From NCBI GenBank assembly GCA_947471745.1, contig CANJKZ010000115.1:1-64000 (forward strand): a stretch of DNA of 64,000 nt, written 5' to 3'. Shown here piece by piece: positions 29,679-41,800 of this stretch; position 1 is the stretch's first letter; each line of letters opens with the position of its first letter. The notes below the pieces were generated by a model. The model saw nothing but the letters and a program-made list of their open reading frames with translations. It was not told the origin of the DNA and ran no database searches. Position numbers and translations under genes: made by a program. The DNA is from Closterium sp. Naga37s-1 (lineage: Eukaryota; Streptophyta; Zygnematophyceae; Desmidiales; Closteriaceae).

Positions 29679-32600
29679 TGCTGCTCCTACTGCAACGCCA
29701 GTCGCTGCTGCTCCTGCTGCTGCTGCTCCAGCTCTAGCCTCTGCAGCTCCTGCTGCTGCCGCTCCAGCCCCAGCCTCTCCTGCGCCAACCTCTCCTGCTC
29801 CTCACGCTCAAGTCGAAGAAGAGCCTGGTGCCGGGTCGGGTAGCGGTGGGGAGGCGGAGTAGGTACTGTAGAAGTAGTAGCACCGGCTCCGCCCTCCTCA
29901 GCTCCAGAAACCCCAGAATGCGCACCTCCAGCTCTAACACGACCAGCTCCAGTACCCTCAGCCCCAGTACCGGCCACACCCGCACCCCCAGAAGTAGTAC
30001 CTCCGGGGACAACACCCTCAACGCCAGCACCCCCAGAACCCGTACCGTCGGTAGCAGCACCCCCAGAGCTAGCTCCTCCAGGGTCCGCACCTCCAACACC
30101 AACACCTCCAGAGTCTGCGGGAACCTGCGGCTGAGACGGTGACAGTTGATGCGGTGACTATGAGGACGACTCTGGGGACGAGGACCGCACCTGACGCGCT
30201 ACCGAGGGGAGGGGGGTGACGTGCGACACACCAGACGGGGCAGGACCAGGGGGGGGAGGGTGTACCGGAGGAGCGGGAGCAAGAGGAGGAGCGGGGGCAA
30301 GGAAAAGTGGAGGGGGGGGGAACCGAGAGGCCTCGACACGGGTACCGGGCGTAGTAGGAGACAGACTCGTCAAACCTGACGTCACGAGAGTTGAGGAAAC
30401 GGTGGAGGGGCGGGTGGTAAAAGGAGTAGTCAGAGGAGCCCTCCGGAAAACCAAGGAAGACACAGGGGAGGGCGCGGGGCGAGAGCTTGTCCGCAGAGGT
30501 GTCGCGAACAAGTGCAAGACAGCCCCAGACACGAAACTGAGACGCAATACCAGGGGACCCGGTCCAAAGACTGGTCGGTGAAGCCCCTAGCCGAGAAACA
30601 CGAGGCCAGAGGTTTTAGCTGGTGAGCGGCGTAGCGAACCGCGTAGGGCCATAGAAAATGGGGCGCACGGGCATGGATCATGGAGGTGCGCGCGATCTCC
30701 ATGACCAAGCCTATGCGGCGCTCAGCAACCCCATTCTACTGTGGGGACTCTGGAAGCGTCCAGGACTGGAGGATGCCCTGCTCGCGACAGAATCCGGCAA
30801 GAATGCCTGAGCGAAACTTAACCCCTCGGTCGGAGTGGAGACAACTGCCACGATGGCCACGAGTGCCCTCAGTGGCGAGCAACCACCGGATCAGCGTAGA
30901 AGTCACCTCGGACTTCTTCGCCAGGGGGAACATGGTGGTGTAGCAGGAGTAGTCGTCAACGACCACTAGGAAGAAGCTCTCCCTCTCGGGTCCGGGGCGG
31001 GGGGCGGGGCCCCAGACGTCCAAGTGGAGAGTCTCAAAAGGGTGCAGTGGCCTGACGAAGGGAGGAGGAGTGAGGGGCGGCGCGCAGCCGACCCTCGACA
31101 CAAGGATTGCACGGAGGCGCAGGCGAGGGAGGGAGCAACGGGAAGACACGCGGGAGACCTGATCTGACGCAGCTACCTGATCTGACGCAGCTACCTGGCC
31201 GGACGCAGCTACCTGGGAAGGGGTGGTCTGCAATGTGAAAGGCCCGGAGCCAGGCTCCTGGTGAAAGGTGGCAAGAGGTGCGTACGTATCGCCGTCCACG
31301 CAGGTCCTGAAACTCTCCGACGGGGGAAACCAATTACCGACGTGACGGTTCTGAAGGTATCGCACACCCACCAAGTTCCTGGAGAACGAGGGGATGTGGA
31401 GACCAGTCAGAACACCCAAGGGGACGGCCGGGCACGGAAGAGTAGTAGAGCTGCGAGCAACGACTGGCCCTGAGGTAGGATCAGCCAGTGCAAATGAAAC
31501 CGGTGCAGGAAGCGGTGTAAGAGTGGTGCGGTCGTGAAAGAAACACTGCGACGCGCCAGAGTCCAATGTGAAGGAGAGCGACCCGTCCGCCGAAGGGGTA
31601 CGTGGGCTAGGGTCTAAACAAGAACCTACGCTAGCAATAGGCAAAAATCCTAAACTACGAACAGGTGAGTAAACAGATCCAGGAGCACTATAATCAACAT
31701 CAGCATACATAGAATGCACATATCCTAAAGCATCAAGTAACTCGGACACAGGCATGTCCCATAGCGCAGGACCGTGTGTATGAACGAGGGGCAGCCAGTC
31801 AGGAGCAGGGCCTGGTCCGCACTCCACACGCACGTGGTCAGTGAGCTGAGCAAAACACTGACCGGGTGGGTGGAGGCGAGCGCAACGAAAGCCCTGACGA
31901 GTACCTGTCTGAACAACGTACTGACAGGGCGGGGGGGTGACACCACGCGATGCAAAGCTGGGCGGTCCATTGCCACGACCAGCACTGCCGGGCCCGCGAG
32001 GTCCCCACTGGGAAGACAGCTGCCGCTGACCTGGACGCTGCTGCTGCGCCTGCTGCCGATGCTGCTGCTGTGGCTGCTGCTGACGCTGGGCCGTGTACAA
32101 GGCCGCCACTCCAGAACCTCCAGCTGGCGGCCCTACAGGCCCCGAACCACCCCTAACGTCGCCTCCACCCGTCACAGCAGGAGGACCACCGGTGGACGCA
32201 CTAGGCTCGTCGCCGACTCTGCTGCCCCCTCCACTACCACTAGCCCCTCCACATGCGCTTCCCCCTCCACCTCCGCCGCTACCAGCACCCTTTTCGCCTT
32301 TCTTGCCCCCCCCTGCTCCTGGACCGCCCACCAGTAGTGGCGGCAGCCGTAGTCTCGTCGGATGCAGCAGAGACAAGAGAATTCGTAAAGGTGGGCAGCT
32401 GTGGGACAGTGCATTCCTGGAACAGTGGTGGGGGTACAGCACCAGAAGCAGAAGCTACGGAGCGGAGGTTGCTCTCAACGTCCTTGAGTGCAGCCTCAAG
32501 GACTTTGATGGTGAGCTCGCTAGGGTGCTTCAGGAGAAGCGCGTCACGAACAGAGGCCAGGCGGTCAGGGAGGCTAGTGGCAATAAAGTAGATAGTAATC

Positions 32601-33396
32601 GCCATAGGAGGAGGGAGCAGTGCAAGCTGAGCCTCAGCCCAAGCAGCTCGAAAATTAGTGTCTAGCGAGCGTAGGTCAAACGAAGCCAGGTCAGGGAACA
32701 GAAACGGCAGGAACAGACGGCCGAGAGAGGCGGAGGAGGGAGTGGAGTAGCGGGCCTTAATCGCATCGAGCAAGTTGCTAGCAGTGCGAACCTGAGTGAA
32801 GTGCGCCTCCTCTGAATCAGGAAGAAAGCTGATAAGCGCGATGCAGGCCACCGCGTCACGGGACTGCCAAATTGACAAGGCATTGCGCCCCTGGGCGAAA
32901 CGCTCCCGCTCTGCGTCAATGGGGTTAGAACCTAGCGCAGCTGGGGCAGTTGGTGTAGGCAGGTCGCCTGATGCGTGCGCCCAGAGAGTCTCACTATCCT
33001 GGCGCTGGCTTCGAAGGTATCGCTCAGCACGTAGAAGCCACACAGAAAAGTATAACGGCCTACCCTCTGCGTCAAAGCGAAGAACACGAGGCACCGCCAT
33101 GGTGAGCGAGTGAAGGGAAAACCCTACTGTCTAGGTCAGGATAGACGCGGCTTCCAGCCGCGGTGAGTAGGGACACAGCAGTAGCGGCGGGGCGGAATGC
33201 CTAAACACATTCGCGATGAAGTGATGGTGGAAGGGGTAAGCGCTTAAGGCGGCGCACGAGTGCTAGTTGGCAGTGCGAGGGCAGCTGCTAACGCGGCTGG
33301 TAGCATGCAAGCAGTAGCAGGGCAGCTGGTGGCGGCACGCAGGCAGCTGCCAGTGACTGGCGGGCAGCGGTACGATAGACGCGGCTTCCAGCAGCA

Positions 33397-33417
33397 CCCT
33401 AAACCCTAAACCCTAAA
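33397..33417. repeat. Three CCCTAAA telomere-type units
   Basis: Three perfect CCCTAAA heptamers, the plant-type telomere repeat, lie in the leader of copia A between its 5' LTR and gag. On the element's coding strand they read TTTAGGG. Confidence 0.95.
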
Positions 33418-33625
33418 TCGTAACGTTACGATAGAGGGGAAGCGCGGTACAAGGGCGCGAAGCGACTACGCGCGGGAACGAAACGGGGCGACGGGGACGA
33501 ATTGCAAGCACGCTGACAACAGATTCGTGGGGGGGGGGGGAAGGGGGGGGTCGAACGGCACGGGACGGGACGGTACGGGATAGGGGACGGGACGGGTCCT
33601 AAGGAAATTTCCTAGTGTGATACCA

Positions 33626-33743
33626 TCTCAAAGTTACTCGTGCGGAATGGTGTGTGACTAGAAATGTGTTGGGGTACAAATACCTAACCCTAACAAGTGT
33701 ACCCCACATAGCACAACTCACTACAGTCTACCATATTTTGACA
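33626..33743 (-). repeat. 5' LTR of copia A
   Basis: 118 bp, TGTCAAAA...TTTGAGA on the minus strand, followed by the primer-binding site and flanked outside by TGATG. It lacks the MITE found in the 3' copy. Confidence 0.92.
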
Positions 33744-36700
33744 TGATGGTGCAAGCAGCTCTGCTCTTGGTGATATGCAAGCCAAAGTAGTTGCGCAGTT
33801 CACCAAGGTCAGTGTATGTGTGTCTCTCCTTCAGTGCGGACTTCACTGAAGCCATACCAACTTTGTCTTCGGTAGCGAAGAAGAGTTCGTCGATGTAGAC
33901 AAGGACAAATAAAGGAGTGGGGCCAGAAGTAGGAACAGTGACAGGTCGGCTGACAACGGACGGAACCCGAGGTCGGCGAGATTGGTGCGCAGGGTGTCGT
34001 GCCACTCAAGGGGTGTCTGGCGCAGTTCGTAGTCTGGTCGTCTCAGGCTCCTCTAGGTCCCCCGCGGAAAAGTACCAGTGAAGCCAGGAGGACGACGTAG
34101 CCAAATATCCTCGTGCATGCTACCCTGGAGAAAGGCAGTGGAGAAGTCTAGTGAGTGCAACTCGTAGTTTCGCTGTGTTGCGACGTGTAGTAGCACCCGA
34201 AGACTGGTCATCTTCGGGGTGGGGGAGAAGGTCTGGAAGAAGTCTACTCCCTCATGTTGATTGAATCCTCTAGCCACGTAGTGCGCCTTGAAGGCAGGTG
34301 GCGAACCAGGCGGCCGCTTCACCTTGAAAGTCCACATGCCATCGACTACGTTCGCATGAGGAGGGGAAACTGCGTCGACGTACGTGGTTGTGGATGCCCA
34401 AGATGCCATGTCTGCGTCCATCGCTGCTATCCACTTAGAGGCTCACGGTCCCGACATTGCCACTGTGTAAGGGCGAGGAGCGAGGATGTCTGGAGCGTCA
34501 GGGTCACCCTCAGGGGCTAGAAGCATGGCACAAAGAGGTAGAGAAGCGACTGCAAGGAACTCCAGCTCAAACTGCGTGTCCTTTAGGACGTCACAGACAA
34601 GGGCAGACTCACCCCCCCGCGAACAGAGGATGGGTAGGGGGAACAGCCACCAAGCGGGTGGCGTAGTCAAGGCAGTGGGTGGTGGCAAAGTCAGTGAAAG
34701 CAGCAACAAGAGCTGCGACAGACAACAGAGAGGTAGTAGGGCATTTCACAAGAGAGGAGAGAACGTGTGAGACAAAAGGGTGAGTGGCACAGTAGTAGTC
34801 AGTGAGAGGCAGTGAGGAAACAGTGAGAGATGACGAAGAAGACAACGGGAGGACACACGAAGGCGGAGAACGTGGAGAATAGACCGGAGGTCCCGAACAG
34901 GAGATGAGTGACGAGCACCCGGGGAACAGGGAGAGGTCCAACAGGAGGAGATGGGATGACCATGACCGAGGAGGAAACGTAGGACTGTAAGTAGGAGGCG
35001 ACGGTGAGCGGTCAAGAGGAGAGGAAGGAAGACCAAGGGTCCGAAGACACTTCTAGCGATAATGTTCGCCTTTTTAATTGCGTCTGCTGCGCGCGTCCGG
35101 GCAGCTTGCAAAATCTCAACGAATTGTTGCGCGGGTGGTGTTGGGTTGTCCGGCTTCGGCATCATGGGCGCTGTAGGGTTCTGCCCGTAGTTAAGGTAAA
35201 ACGATAACTACTGCGTCGTCGCTGACCTGGCGTTGTTGTATGCGAACTCGGCCAGCGGCAACTGCTGCTCCCAGGTTGTCGGGTCCGTCGCACGTGGCAC
35301 GAATCAGCTGCTCCATGGTCTGGTTCGTCCGTTCCGTCTGACCATCGGTCTCGGGGTGGTACGACAAACTGAACTGTAGACGGGTCCCGAACTGCTCCCA
35401 AAGGTTCCTCCAGAAGTTGCTTGTAAACTTCATGGCGCGGTCGTTGATGATCGCGGCGGGTATCCCGTGCAGTCGAACGACGGTTGCGATGGACAGGCGA
35501 GCGATTTCTTCGGCTGAGATCGATTTCCTGCACGCAGCGAAGTGGGCCATTTTCGTCGGTCGGTCAACGACAACCATAACCGCGTCGTTTCCACTAGGGC
35601 TTGAATGTAACCCCGTGACGAAATCCATGGTAACCTGCTGCCATGCGCGCTCGGGCGGTGGAATCGGTTGCAACTGACCCGCCATTTTTTTTTTTTCGCG
35701 AGCTTTTCATCACCGAACACGTGGGGCACGATCCCACGTGGTGCTGTACGTCGGTCAACAGCTCTGGCCAATAGTAATACCGTTGCAGTTGCTGTCGCGT
35801 TTTTTATACCCCAAAATTACCCGACGTAACCCCGTCGTGTGCCTCCTGCAGTAGTAATTCCCGTAGCAGTGAATACGTTGGTACCCAGATGCGGTTGGTA
35901 CCGATCTTTACATAATAGACTCTTTTTGCTTTTGTCAGCTGCTGCGAATTTCCAGTGGTAAAAAATGGGTCGGTGAGGTATCCGTGGGTGAATAGGATGG
36001 CGTGGAGTTGGGCAGTGGGGCAAGTAAGGGCGTCGGCAATATTTGATGCTCCCTTTTTTGTACGCGACGGTGTAGTGGAAGTCGGACTCCAGATAGTCCA
36101 ACCACCGTATCTGTCGCAGGTTGAGATTCGGTTGGGCGCGTAGGTACTGTAGTGCACGATGATCTGTCTGTACTATCACGTCGGCTCCTGTCAGGTAGCA
36201 CCGCCACACCTTGAACGTGTGCACGGTCGCCAACATCTCGCGTTCGTGTATCAGATAGTTACGTTCGGTCGGGTGGAGTTTGCGGGACTCGTACGCGAAT
36301 GGCTGAAGGCCGTTCCTGAAGTCCTGCAACAGTACCGCTCCCACAACGATGTCGCTTGCGTCGGACGGTGGGGATTTGTGATGTGAAGCACGGGCGGTGA
36401 GCACAAATTATTTTTGAGGGCTGAGAAGGCAGCTTGCTCTTTCTCCCCTCACGTGTACTCGACCAGGTCGGTTAACGGGGCAGTCAACTGTGCCATGTCG
36501 GGGACGAACCGGCGCACGTAGTTGACAAACCCCAGAAAGCTCTCCAACTCAGTTCAATTTGTCCACGCATGCCAGTTCAATTTGTCGCGATATTTTTCGG
36601 GTCTATTTCCACTCCATTGGCTGAAATAACGTGTCTCAAAACCTCCAGTCTGTCTTATAAAAACTCACACTTAGAGGCTTTTGTCAGTATTTAAAAAACG

Positions 36701-38080
36701 GCTTCGATCACGCACTTATCTAAGAGCGGGTGGAAAGCTTTGTTCATGGTCATTTGGAAGGTGGCGGGGGCGTTGGTCAGTCCAAAAGGCATCACGGTGT
36801 ATTCAAAATAGCTGTAGCGGGTGCGGAAGGCGGTTTTCGGGCAGTTGGGTGGGTTGACCCGGATCTGATGGTAACCCCCTCGTAGGTCGATCTTCGAGAA
36901 GACTCGGGCTGTGCGAAGTTGGTCGATGAACTCGTTGGCTCGCGGGATGGGGTAACGGGACTTGATCGTAACCTTGTTCAGCGCGCGGTAATCTATGCAC
37001 ATGCGAAAACCCCTGTCTTTCTTCGGTGTGAACACTATGGGTGCTGCGAAAGGTGACGAACTCGGGCGAATGATTTTTTTTCTCGAGCAGGTAATCTAGA
37101 TGTTTCCGTAGTTCGTCCAGTTCGGGTTGGGTCAGTCGGAACTGTCGCTGTACTATCGGCTGTGCCCCTGGTTCTAATTCTATCCTGTGGTCGTGCGGTC
37201 GCTGGGGTGGCAGTCCCTCTGGCAGATCGTCCGGAAAAAACCCCACTGTACTGCTTCAGTAGTGCTGCCAAGTCATCCGGTACGTCGGCGAGCAGTTTCT
37301 GCAAATCACTCGGTTTGTCTGTTGCCTCAGCTTCCCGAATGTCAACCGAGTACACGCCAGTTCCTGCCGCTACGGCGCGTTTCATTGTGATCGCGTTGAC
37401 ACGCACCGACGAAGACTCAGGCAAGCTCCAGTGAGGTACGGCGATGCTGTTACCGTTCACTCGCACAGTGCAGTCACCCGTCGTCCATTCTATTCGCGGG
37501 TTGTGACGTCGCAACCAGTCACGGCCGAGTAAAATATCGGTCCTGTCGAGGGTCGTCGCCAGCATTTCCTGAGTAAACGTGAAGTTACCCCCACAACGAA
37601 TCTGAACTCAGTCCACGCGTTCCCGTATTGCTAGTGGCGTGCCGTCGACCAGTCTCGCATCAATGTCAGGTAAGCATCGGTCCAGTGTCAGTTTCAGTCT
37701 CCGTGCAGTGGCAGTATTGATCACGCTGTGACTAGCCCCCCCCATCTACGACGCTTTTAACCAAGTCAGTGTGAATTTTCCCGCGAAGCAGTATGGGAAT
37801 GTCTACCGTTGAACCCTCCTTGTTCGGCCGGGTGTGGTCGATTGCGTGAACCGGCATAATCACTCGGTAAGGGTCGGGCGAGCGCCGTGACTTGTCAGTA
37901 GAGGGCCCGTCTGCTACTGACTCCCAACGTTTCTCTGCTGCTTGGTCTGTTTCTGGTGCTCGGCTCCCTCCTTTCCCTTAGCATTTTCCGGGCATTCGCT
38001 CCTACGGTGCCCTGGCCGATTGCACGCAAAGCAACGCCTTTTGAACGGTGCGGCAGCGGCATGCGCGGCGACGGAGCGTA

Positions 38081-38210
38081 TGTCAAACTTATATACTGCT
38101 TATTGTGTAGGCTATAGTGGGGTAGCCCATATGGGGTACAACCCAATTATGGTTTCCTACTTGTACCCATCTTGCTGGTAGTTCATTCATTCTCGTTCTT
38201 ACTTCTGATA
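38081..38210 (+). repeat. 5' LTR of copia B
   Basis: 130 bp, TGTCAAAC...TTCTGATA. It carries an extra CTATAGTGGGGTAG segment absent from the 3' LTR. Confidence 0.92.
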
Positions 38211-38289
38211 TGGTTTAAGAGCAGGTCCTAGCCTAGGACCGTTTTTTTAGGGCCCACCGAGTAGTGCTACCCCACCTGTCGCGCCGCCA

Positions 38290-38860
38290 TGATCGCGCCG
38301 CCCTGCCCTGCCCTGCCCTGCGTCGCGCTGCCTGCGCACGCCCTGCCCTGCCCGCGCGCCGCCCGCCGCAGCGCGCTCTGCTTTGCCCGCGCGCCGCCCG
38401 CTGCAGCGTGCCCTGCTTGCCCGTGCGCCGCCGCGCCGCCTCGCCCGCGCGCCCTGCTTGCCCGCGCGCCGTCCGCCGCCGCACCGCCGCGCCCGCGCGC
38501 CGCCTGCCGCAGCGCGCCCTGCCCTGCCCGCGCGCCGCGCCGCCGCGTCGCCCTGCCCGCGCGCCGCGCCGCCGCGTCGCCCTGCCCGCGCAGCGCGCCC
38601 TGCACTGCCCGCGCGCCCCCCGCCGCCGAGCGCCCTGCCCTGCCCGCGCGCCGCGCTGCCGCGCGCCCTGCCCTGCCCGCGCGCCGCGCCGCCGCACCGC
38701 CCTGCCCTGCCGCGCGCCGCTCGCTGCTGCGCCGCCCTCTCCTGCTGCCCGCGCGCTGCGTCGCCCTGCCTTGCCTTGCCTGCGTGCTGCCCTGCTGCTA
38801 GCGCGCTCGCTTGCCTAGCCCTGCCTGCATGCTGCTCTGCTGCTAGCGGGCCCGATTGCT
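38290..38860 (+). repeat. GC-rich tandem tract in the leader of copia B
   Basis: About 570 bp built from GCCCTGCCCTGCCCGCGCG and GCCGCGCCGCCG variants, open in all plus frames for long stretches but with no protein-like composition. It lies between the primer-binding site and gag. The leader of copia A has no comparable tract. Confidence 0.85.
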
Positions 38861-41800
38861 CTGCCCACTATGGCCACGCTCAGTGTCCTCACTTTCGATC
38901 CGGAGGGCCGCTTGATAGAGTTCGATGCGTGGCTCGACGACTTACAGCTGTACTTACTGAGCGATTCCAAGGACGGTGTTTCACTGTTTGACCTCACGTT
39001 TGGCGCCTCTCTCGCCCCTTCCGCCACAGCTGACAGTGCGACTCGCTCACAGTGGCTTACCCGTGACGCTGCTGCTCGCCTAGCTGTTCGCAACCACCTT
39101 CCGCTAGCCGAACGCGCTCACTTTGGCCAGCACAAGACAGCTAGAGCCCTGTACGACGTTGTAGTCGCTCGTTACTCCTCCCCGGCCACTGCTGCTCTAG
39201 GCCGCCTTCTCCTGCCCTACCTGTTCCCAGAGCTGTCCGCCTTTGCCACAGTAGCCGACCTCGTCACTCACCTTCGCACTAGTGACACTTGCTACCGCGC
39301 TGCGCTTCCCGCCGAGTTTCTCACCAAGAACCCTCCTCCCATGTACATCACTCTCTACTTCATAGTCACTCGCCTCCCTGACTCTCTTAGCGCTGTCAGG
39401 GAACTCCTTCTAGCCCTTGACCCCACCGACCTCACTGTCGACCTGCTCGAGAAGCACCTCCTAGCAGCTGAGACTAGCATAGTCGCTGTAGGTGCTTCTC
39501 GTGGCACTCCTCGCACTCCCTTCTTTGAGGGGTGTTCGCCCTCCCCCCTGGTCCCCTCCGTCGCCTCTGCTGCAGCTGTTGACTACCTTCGTGCTGAGGA
39601 GGTAGGAGCTGCGTCTGCCCCTAGTGGGAGGCGCCACAGCGGCAGGGGCAGGGGAGGCAGGGGCGGTGGGGGCGGCAGCGGTGGAGGCAGTGGTGGGGGT
39701 GGTGGAGGCGGTGGAGGTGGCGGTGGTGGCGGAGGGAGTGGTGGTGGGAGTGGAGGCGTAGGTGGAGGCGGTGGTGGCGGCAGTGGGAGCGGTGGCGGCG
39801 GCAGTGGTGGCGGCCGGGGTGGTACCAGTCAGAGGGGAGGCTTTGGCGGTGGTCAGAGGCAGCAGCAGCAGCGTCAGCGTGAGACCCCTTCGCCCCAGGA
39901 GCTTCGTGAGTGGTTTGCTAGGCGTGGGGCGTCTGGGGGTAGTGGTCACTGCCCGTTGTCAGAATGTTATAATTGTCTAGCCTGCAGTGGGGTACTCCAT
40001 AGCGAGTACAGCCCGTATGTCATTCGCACAGGTGACCGCTCTGGTCAGACATGCGGGCAGCCTCACACACAGCACCGCTGCTTCTCCCGTCTTACCGACG
40101 CCTTTCGTGCAGAGTTTCCCGACGCGACTGAGCTCCCCCGCTGGGCAGAGCTGCTTAGGCAGGGTGTGGATATCTTTGCTTTTGACTATGATGCTATCCT
40201 TGCTGCCATGTATGCATTGACTATTAGTGCTGAGGGTGACTGTTACCTGTGTATGCCGCCCGACCCAGGTATAGCGGTCGCAACTCTAGGTGCTGGTGAG
40301 GCTGCTGCTCTAGGTGCTAGTGAGGCTGCTCTGTCTGGTACTGCGCCTGCTTAGGCCTTGCACACCTTCACGCTTGACTCAGGTGCTTCCCGCTGTTTCT
40401 TTCGCGATAGTATCGCACTCACACCGCTCCCTGCACCTGTTGCTGTCTCTCTGGCTGACCCCTCTGGGGGCCCAGTCCTTGCACGTTCCTCCACTGTTCT
40501 CCCGTGTCCGGCGGTTCCGTCTGGCTCACTGTCAGGTCTTCACCTCCCCTCGTTCTCTACGAACTTGGTGAGCAACGCCGTCCTTCAAGATGTATGGGTT
40601 GACACCTTTACTCCAGGAGGACAGCGTGTGGTGATCTGTACGTGCTCTCGGACTGGCCGGCACCAGGCCACGTTCACCCGTGCGCCTGGCTCGAGTCTGT
40701 ACACACTGACTACTGTGTCTCCTCAGGTAGCTGCGTCTGCGTCAGGTCAGCTAGCGGCCCCCTGCTCGTGTCGCGCTCTGTCGCACCAGACCCTCCTTTG
40801 GCACCACCGTCTTGGTCACCCCTCAGTGCAGCGCCTTCGTGGCATGCACTCTCGTCTCCTTGTCTCTGGTCTTCCCAGGACTCTGCCTCCCCTCCCACCC
40901 TCGCCTGCCCCTCCCTGCCTTCCCTGTGTCGAGGGGCGGCAGCGCGCCGCTCCTCACTCCTCCTCGTTTTCCCCGACGACTGCTCCCCTGTAGACTCTCC
41001 ACTTGGACGTGTGGGGCCCAGCCCGCGTCCGTGGACAGGGCCGCGAGCGCTACTTTCTGCTGGTCGTTGACGACTACTCGCGTTACACCACGGTCTTCCC
41101 CTTGCGCAGCAAGGGGGAGGTCCCTGATGTTTTGATCCCTTGGATCCGCGCTGTCCGTCTCCAGCTTCGCGAGCGGTTCCACACGGACCTTCCAGTCCTG
41201 CGTCTGCACTCTGACAGAGGTGGTGAGTTTTCCTCAGACCTCTTACGGGACTTTTGTCGTGGGGAGGGCATTCGCCAGTCATTCACGCTTCCGGCCTCTC
41301 CGCAGCAGAATGGGGTTGCTGAGCGCCGCATTGGCTTAGTCATGGAGGTCGCTCGTACCTCCATGATCCATGCGGTTGCCCCCCCATTTTCTGTGGCCGT
41401 TTGCGGTCCGGTACGCTGCGCATCAGCTCAACCTCTGGCCCCGTGTCTTCTTGCCGGAGACCTTGCCGACACTGCGTTGGACGGGGGAGGTTGGCGATGC
41501 GTCGGTGTTCCGGCTCTGGGGTTCTCGTGCCTTTGTCCGCGATACGTCCGCGAACAAGCTCTCCTCCCGCGCCATTCCCTGCGTCTTCCTTGGTTTTCCC
41601 CCTGACGCGCCTGGCTGGCAGTTTTACCACCCCACCTCGCGCCGTGTCCTGCCCTCTCAGGACGTCACGTTCGACGAGTCGGTTCCCTTTTACCGTCTCT
41701 TCCCCTACTGCACTGCCCCTCTCCCCCCCCCGCCGCTCTTCTTCGCACCAGGTCCTCCTCCGGTAGACCCCCTCCCCCCTAAGGGTCCTGCTCCCTCAGG

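Larger units (their letters stand above)
26818..33743 (-). mobile_element. Copia LTR retrotransposon A, full-length, young
   Basis: On the minus strand: 5' LTR 33626-33743, primer-binding site TGGTATCAC beginning at 33625, leader to about 33104, gag from 33100 (MAVPRVLRFDAEGRPLYFSV), protease and integrase (about 32.2-30.7 kb), a proline-rich linker (30.6-29 kb), reverse transcriptase (about 28.9-28.2 kb), RNase H (to about 27.4 kb) and a 3' LTR (26818-27200) that contains a MITE. TGATG flanks both ends (26813-26817 and 33744-33748). Apart from the MITE the LTRs differ by about one substitution and one small indel in about 118 bp, so the insertion is recent. The coding part is interrupted at a few places. 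Confidence 0.93.
26560..35052 (-). mobile_element. Copia element D, older truncated copy split by copia A
   Basis: Two minus-strand segments, 26560-26817 and 33744-35052, are homologous to the reverse-transcriptase and linker region of copia A and are separated exactly by the A insertion with its TGATG target duplication. D lacks both ends: its left limit abuts fragment E and its right limit abuts gypsy sequence at about 35052. No LTRs are recognisable. It is broken, with many interruptions, and is older than A. Confidence 0.8.

Noticed and set aside
38233-38991. Long Arg/Ala/Pro-rich ORFs on both strands
   Set aside because: They lie in the GC-rich leader of copia B and have no protein-like signal.
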